Source of the DNA: Bradyrhizobium cajani
GTDB taxonomy: Bacteria > Pseudomonadota > Alphaproteobacteria > Rhizobiales > Xanthobacteraceae
Length of the DNA stretch: 64,000 bases
Direction: 5' to 3'
Assembly: GCF_009759665.1 (NCBI RefSeq)
Contig: NZ_WQNE01000020.1
Location: 89,197-153,196, forward strand
Within the stretch, counting starts at the first letter, position 1. The number at the start of each line of letters is the position of its first letter. Of this stretch, positions 60,483-64,000 are shown in pieces. Both the position numbers and the translations under genes were made by a program. The notes beneath the pieces were generated by a model that saw only the letters and a program-made list of their open reading frames with translations, had not been told where the DNA came from and did not search any database.

Positions 60483-62516
60483 ATGACTTTCCACTCGATC
60501 TACGCCCATGGATTTGCGCGCGTGGCGGCCTGCGTCACCACCTCCCAAGTGGCCGATCCCTCGGCCAACGCAAGGGCAATCCTGGCGGCGGCCAGTGCCT
60601 GCCACGAACAGTCGGTGGCGGTCGCCGTCTTTCCCGAGCTGTGCCTATGCGGTTATGCGATCGAGGACCTGGTGAAGCAGGACCCACTGCTCGATGCGGT
60701 CGAGCGTGGGCTCGCCGCGATCGCCGAGGCTTCATCGGCGCTGATGACGGTCCTGATCGTCGGTGCACCGCTGCGTTTTGGGGCCCGCATCTACAATTGC
60801 GCCGTCGTCATTCATCGCGGCAACGTCCTCGGCGTGGTACCCAAAACTTACCTGCCGACCTATCGCGAATTCTATGAGGGACGGCATTTCGCCTCCGGCG
60901 CCGGCATGGTCGGTGAGACGATCGCAATCGGCGCTCTGCGCGCGCCGTTCGGCGTCGACCTGTTGTTCTCGGCCGAGGACGTCCCGGGCCTCACCATCGG
61001 CGTCGAGATCTGCGAGGACATGTGGATCCCGGTGACGCCGGCATCCGAGCTCGCGCTGGCGGGCGCCAGCGTCCTGATCAATCTCTCGGGCAGCCCGATC
61101 ACGATCGGCCGGGCGCGCTCGCGCGCGCTGCTGTGCCAGTCGACTTCGACGCGCTGCCTCGCCGCCTATGTCTATTCCGCCGCGGGAGCAGGGGAATCGA
61201 CCACCGATCTTGCCTGGGACGGCCAGACCTCGATCTACGAGAACGGTGTGCTGCTGGCCGAGGGCGAGCGGTTCCGCCGGGGGGGCCAGATCACGCTGGC
61301 CGACGTCGATCTCGACCTGCTCAGGCAGGAACGCGCGCTGATGGGCACGTTCGACGACAATCGCCGTCAGCGCGAGGCGTTCTTCCGCAAGGTCACGTTC
61401 GCCTTGCAACCGCCAGCCGCCGATATCGGTCTGTTGCGCAAGGTCGAGCGCTTTCCGTTCGTGCCGAGCGACGAGAGCCTGCTCGAGCAGGATTGCTACG
61501 AGGCCTACAACATCCAGGTTGCCGGCCTCGTGCAGCGCATGCGCGCGACCGGCACTAGGCGCGTCGTGATCGGCGTGTCGGGAGGGCTCGATTCCACCCA
61601 CGCGCTGATCGTGGCCGCCAAGGCGGTCGATCTGCTCGGCCTGCCGCGCGAAAACATCCTCGCCTACACCATGCCGGGTTTCGCCACCGGCAGCGAGAGC
61701 AAGACCAATGCGCTGGCTTTGATGAAGGCGTTGCAGACGAGCTCGCAGGAGCTCGACATCCGCACCACGGCCACGCAGATGCTGAAGGATATCGGCCATC
61801 CCTTCGGTAAGGGCGAGAAGGTCTACGACGTCACCTTCGAGAACGTGCAGGCGGGCCTGCGTACCGACTACCTGTTCCGCCTCGCCAACCATCATGGCGG
61901 CATCGTCATCGGCACCGGCGATCTCTCTGAACTGGCGCTCGGCTGGTGCACCTATGGCGTCGGCGACCAGATGGCGCATTACAACGTCAATGCCGGCGTG
62001 CCGAAGACGCTGATCCAGCACCTGATCCGCTGGGTGATCGCCTCTCGACAGTTCAGCGACGAGGTCAACCGGACCTTGGGCTCGATCCTGGCGGCCGAAA
62101 TTTCGCCCGAGCTGGTGCCGGTGCAGCCCGGCGAGAAGCCGCAGAGCACGGAAGCGTCGGTCGGGCCCTACGAGCTCCAGGATTTCAACCTGTTCTACAC
62201 GCTGCGTTTCGGCATGCGGCCGTCCAAGATCGCCTTCATGGCGCTCCATGCCTGGAAGGATGTCGCCAAGGGCGAGTGGCCGCCGGCATTCCCGAGCGAC
62301 CGGCGCAGGGCTTACGAGCTTCCAGACATCCGGCGCTGGCTCGAGGTGTTCCTGCGTCGCTTCTTCGCCTTCAGCCAGTTCAAGCGCTCGGCCATGCCGA
62401 ACGGACCGAAGGTCTCGGCCGGCGGCTCATTGTCGCCGCGCGGCGACTGGCGCGCGCCATCGGATTCGAGCGCGGCTGCCTGGCTCGAGGATCTCGAGCG
62501 GAACGTGCCGAACTGA
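60483..62516 (+). CDS. nadE: Glutamine-dependent NAD synthetase
   Basis: 677 residues, the two-domain form. The N-terminal nitrilase-like glutaminase has Glu in FPELCLCGY (about 52), Lys in VPKTYLPTYREFYE (about 121) and Cys in GVEICEDMW (about 177). The C-terminal synthetase has the P-loop SGGLDST (about 366-372), followed by MPGFATGSESKTNA and the GTGDLSELALGW loop. It converts nicotinate adenine dinucleotide to NAD using glutamine. The length fits the large mycobacterial-type enzyme. pncA upstream makes a salvage-to-NAD group. ATG 60483 lies 148 nt after the hydrolase gene. Confidence 0.95.
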   Translation: MTFHSIYAHGFARVAACVTTSQVADPSANARAILAAASACHEQSVAVAVFPELCLCGYAIEDLVKQDPLLDAVERGLAAIAEASSALMTVLIVGAPLRFGARIYNCAVVIHRGNVLGVVPKTYLPTYREFYEGRHFASGAGMVGETIAIGALRAPFGVDLLFSAEDVPGLTIGVEICEDMWIPVTPASELALAGASVLINLSGSPITIGRARSRALLCQSTSTRCLAAYVYSAAGAGESTTDLAWDGQTSIYENGVLLAEGERFRRGGQITLADVDLDLLRQERALMGTFDDNRRQREAFFRKVTFALQPPAADIGLLRKVERFPFVPSDESLLEQDCYEAYNIQVAGLVQRMRATGTRRVVIGVSGGLDSTHALIVAAKAVDLLGLPRENILAYTMPGFATGSESKTNALALMKALQTSSQELDIRTTATQMLKDIGHPFGKGEKVYDVTFENVQAGLRTDYLFRLANHHGGIVIGTGDLSELALGWCTYGVGDQMAHYNVNAGVPKTLIQHLIRWVIASRQFSDEVNRTLGSILAAEISPELVPVQPGEKPQSTEASVGPYELQDFNLFYTLRFGMRPSKIAFMALHAWKDVAKGEWPPAFPSDRRRAYELPDIRRWLEVFLRRFFAFSQFKRSAMPNGPKVSAGGSLSPRGDWRAPSDSSAAAWLEDLERNVPN

Positions 62517-62542
62517 CACCCGCCGGCTGCCGTTCCTGCTCA

Positions 62543-62567
62543 GGAACATTCGCATCCACAGGACGTT
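62543..62567 (+). promoter_or_regulatory. EcfG-type general stress promoter
   Basis: GGAAC (62543-62547), a 16-nt spacer and CGTT (62564-62567) match the -35/-10 consensus of the alphaproteobacterial general stress sigma factor EcfG (GGAAC-N16/17-CGTT). It is 38 nt upstream of the DUF1236 start codon. Confidence 0.7.
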
Positions 62568-62604
62568 CGCCTGTGATGTTTGCGAGTTCTTGAGGAGAGG
62601 GACC

Positions 62605-63840
62605 ATGCGTAAACACTTGATGTTGTCGACTGCCGCGATCGGACTGATGCTGGCCTCAGGCTTGGCCTACGCACAGGCGCCGGGCGAGCGGAGAGACGAG
62701 CCGAAACGATCCGAGGAACCGGCGAGAGGCGCAACGCAGCAGCGCGGTGGATCGGCTCAGGAACGGGTTCAAGAGCGCGCGCAGGGCGCTCAGGAAAGAC
62801 TGCAGGGCGCGGGCCGCGAGGACAAGGGCGGGGCCAGGCACCAGGCCGGCGATGAGAAGAACCAGCCCGCGACCGCTGCCGAGCGCAATCAGCCGAAGGC
62901 CAAGGAGAAGGCCAAGGATCAGGCGCAAGAATCCCGCGAGCCTGCGCGCGACCGCAACCGTGAGGTCGAGCGCGCCAAGCAGGGTCGCGAGCGCGACAAG
63001 AGCAGCGCCGAGACCAAGCAGGACAAGTCTGCGCCGCAGAAATCAACGGCCGAGTCCGAGAAGTCGAGGACCGGTCCCGCGGCCCAGCAGAACGAGCGCA
63101 ACCAGAACCAGCCTCCGCGCAACGCGGCGGAGCAACAGCGGCCGGCGCAGCAAGACAACCGGCCGGCTACCGCGACCGATACGAGCCGGACGGCTCCGTC
63201 CACCAACGCGCAGACCGCGCCTCCTGCGAGCACGCAGACCAATCAAGCCAATCAGACGACCCGGACCGACACGCAGGTCAACCAGCAGGCCCAGGTGAAT
63301 TCCGAGAAGCAGGTGCGGATCTCCGAGACGGTGAGCCGCGCACGCCTGGCACAGCCGGAGCGCAATCTGAACATTTCGATCCGGGTCGGCGAGACGATTC
63401 CTTCACGCGTGCGACTGCACAGGCTGCCGCCCGAGATCGTGTCGATCGAGCCTGGATATCGGGACTACGAGTACTTCGCCACGGATGAAGACGTCGTCAT
63501 TGTGGAGCCGCGGACACATCGCATCGTCAGCCAGGTGCCTCGCGATCCCTCGCGCGCCCGCGCGCAGATGGGCGGCAGCGCCTCGTCGAGCATGGCGGCG
63601 GCCGGCGCGAGCAATGTGAATTGCCGTATCATGCGGCGTGATGCCTCGGGTAACGTGGCCGAAGCCGAACCCTCAACCGTCGGCTCAACCGCGCGGACCG
63701 AGTCCCTGAGCGTGACGGTCCAGATGCCTGGCGGCGGCTCATCCGCGCCGATTGCCCTCGGCACCGCCGCGGGCGACATCGTGGTCGCGACGCAAGGGCA
63801 GGGCGACTGCACCGTGACGATCGAGCCGCAAACGCGCTGA
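62605..63840 (+). CDS. Exported DUF1236 protein with low-complexity Gln/Lys/Arg-rich middle
   Basis: A 411-residue protein with a signal peptide (MRKHLMLSTAAIGLMLASG, cleavage after AYA). A long charged, polar, disorder-prone region (about 25-235, rich in Q, E, R, K, N, T) precedes a DUF1236-like part (about 260-315: VGETIPSRVRLHRLPPEIVSIEPGYRDYEYFATDEDVVIVEPRTHRIVSQVP, by segment). The extra C-terminal tail of about 90 residues contains NCRIMRR and DCTVTIEP. DUF1236 is a repeat-like periplasmic domain abundant in Bradyrhizobium and of unknown role. GAGGAGAGG precedes ATG 62605. The EcfG promoter makes it a likely general-stress gene. Confidence 0.85.
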   Translation: MRKHLMLSTAAIGLMLASGLAYAQAPGERRDEPKRSEEPARGATQQRGGSAQERVQERAQGAQERLQGAGREDKGGARHQAGDEKNQPATAAERNQPKAKEKAKDQAQESREPARDRNREVERAKQGRERDKSSAETKQDKSAPQKSTAESEKSRTGPAAQQNERNQNQPPRNAAEQQRPAQQDNRPATATDTSRTAPSTNAQTAPPASTQTNQANQTTRTDTQVNQQAQVNSEKQVRISETVSRARLAQPERNLNISIRVGETIPSRVRLHRLPPEIVSIEPGYRDYEYFATDEDVVIVEPRTHRIVSQVPRDPSRARAQMGGSASSSMAAAGASNVNCRIMRRDASGNVAEAEPSTVGSTARTESLSVTVQMPGGGSSAPIALGTAAGDIVVATQGQGDCTVTIEPQTR

Positions 63841-63872
63841 GCGCCGAAGCGGGCGACGACGCCGAAACGACA

Positions 63873-63908
63873 ACGCGCCGTCCGGCTGAATCCAGCCGGA
63901 CGGCGCGT
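63873..63908. terminator. 16-bp perfect inverted repeat after the DUF1236 gene
   Basis: ACGCGCCGTCCGGCTG (63873-63888) and its exact complement (63893-63908) with loop AATC, 33 nt after the stop codon. There is no T run, so it is a strong stem that may end or protect the transcript, and it can act in both directions. Confidence 0.65.
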
Positions 63909-63931
63909 GTCGCGTTCAATCTGAAAAGTTT

Positions 63932-63964
63932 CGAGGTCCGGAGTGCCTAGGAGTCCGGACCTCG
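63932..63964. terminator. Second inverted repeat at the right edge
   Basis: CGAGGTCCGG (63932-63941) and CCGGACCTCG (63955-63964) around a 13-nt loop, 23 nt after the previous repeat. Directly beyond it, a leftward stop codon TGA at 63967-63965 is preceded by a few coding-like residues (TWGGGLKAGAR), so a gene entering from the right could end here. The two repeats would then separate convergent genes; 11 codons are too few to annotate it. Confidence 0.45.
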
Positions 63965-64000
63965 TCACCTTGCCCCAGCCTTCAATCCCCCGCCCCATGT

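Noticed and set aside
63465..63998. Leftward 177-codon frame over the end of the DUF1236 gene
   Set aside because: It is antisense to a gene with signal peptide, ribosome binding site and promoter; its composition is the expected complement.

Overview
The window is GC-rich chromosomal DNA of a Bradyrhizobium-type alphaproteobacterium, close to the B. japonicum/diazoefficiens group. The main reasons are the ndvB-ndvD-ndvC set for cyclic beta-(1,3),(1,6)-glucan, which is characteristic of Bradyrhizobium, together with phosphatidylcholine synthase, divergent recG against sdhE-mfd, nasT-nasS-nirA, an EcfG-type promoter and Bradyrhizobium-style palindromic intergenic repeats. I saw no rRNA, tRNA, prophage, transposase or CRISPR array. 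Almost all of it reads as ordinary core or shell chromosome with high coding density.

Layout. 1-4005: cyclic glucan locus (ndvB running off the left edge, ndvD, divergent ndvC) and a small membrane protein. 4169-11727: SPOR-domain protein, glmU and glmS (UDP-GlcNAc supply for the wall and LPS), a DUF502 membrane protein, an NAD-binding oxidoreductase and a P-loop kinase. 11907-18005: recG divergent from sdhE-mfd (DNA repair and SDH flavinylation). 18149-25186: desaturase, then a leftward group of an oligopeptide-type binding protein, a degenerate adenylate-forming protein and a degenerate GGDEF protein, then an IalB protein. 25254-30490: hspQ, AEC transporter, UbiH-family hydroxylase, pcs-terC, quinone oxidoreductase. 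30618-33454: argD preceded by what looks like an arginine attenuator, a 58-residue CxCxxC protein and a TPR protein. 34599-41930: rimO, nasT-nasS and nirA plus a Fe-S/flavoprotein reductase (nitrite assimilation), and a 50-residue membrane protein. 42017-45955: 5-oxoprolinase pxpB-pxpC-pxpA divergent from an RraA-like/cupin pair. 46018-49512: secreted small proteins, a PheC-like periplasmic dehydratase, DUF1993. 49683-55133: a five-gene leftward sugar-type ABC operon with a 2-hydroxyacid dehydrogenase. 55632-63840: Spy-like protein, a stand-alone receiver, glucokinase, the NAD-salvage group pncA / PhaC-like hydrolase / nadE, and a DUF1236 protein behind an EcfG promoter.

The observation I consider most likely to be new is at 31853-32043: a 29-codon open frame with 11 arginine codons, a strong hairpin over the Arg codons, and a terminator-like hairpin just before argD. 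This has the layout of a ribosome-mediated transcription attenuator and appears nearly leaderless, as reported for rhizobial trpL. Other points to check are a probable AUU start of ndvC, a sigma-54-like promoter with a long leader before nirA, an orphan terminator between mfd and the desaturase, and several palindromic operators.
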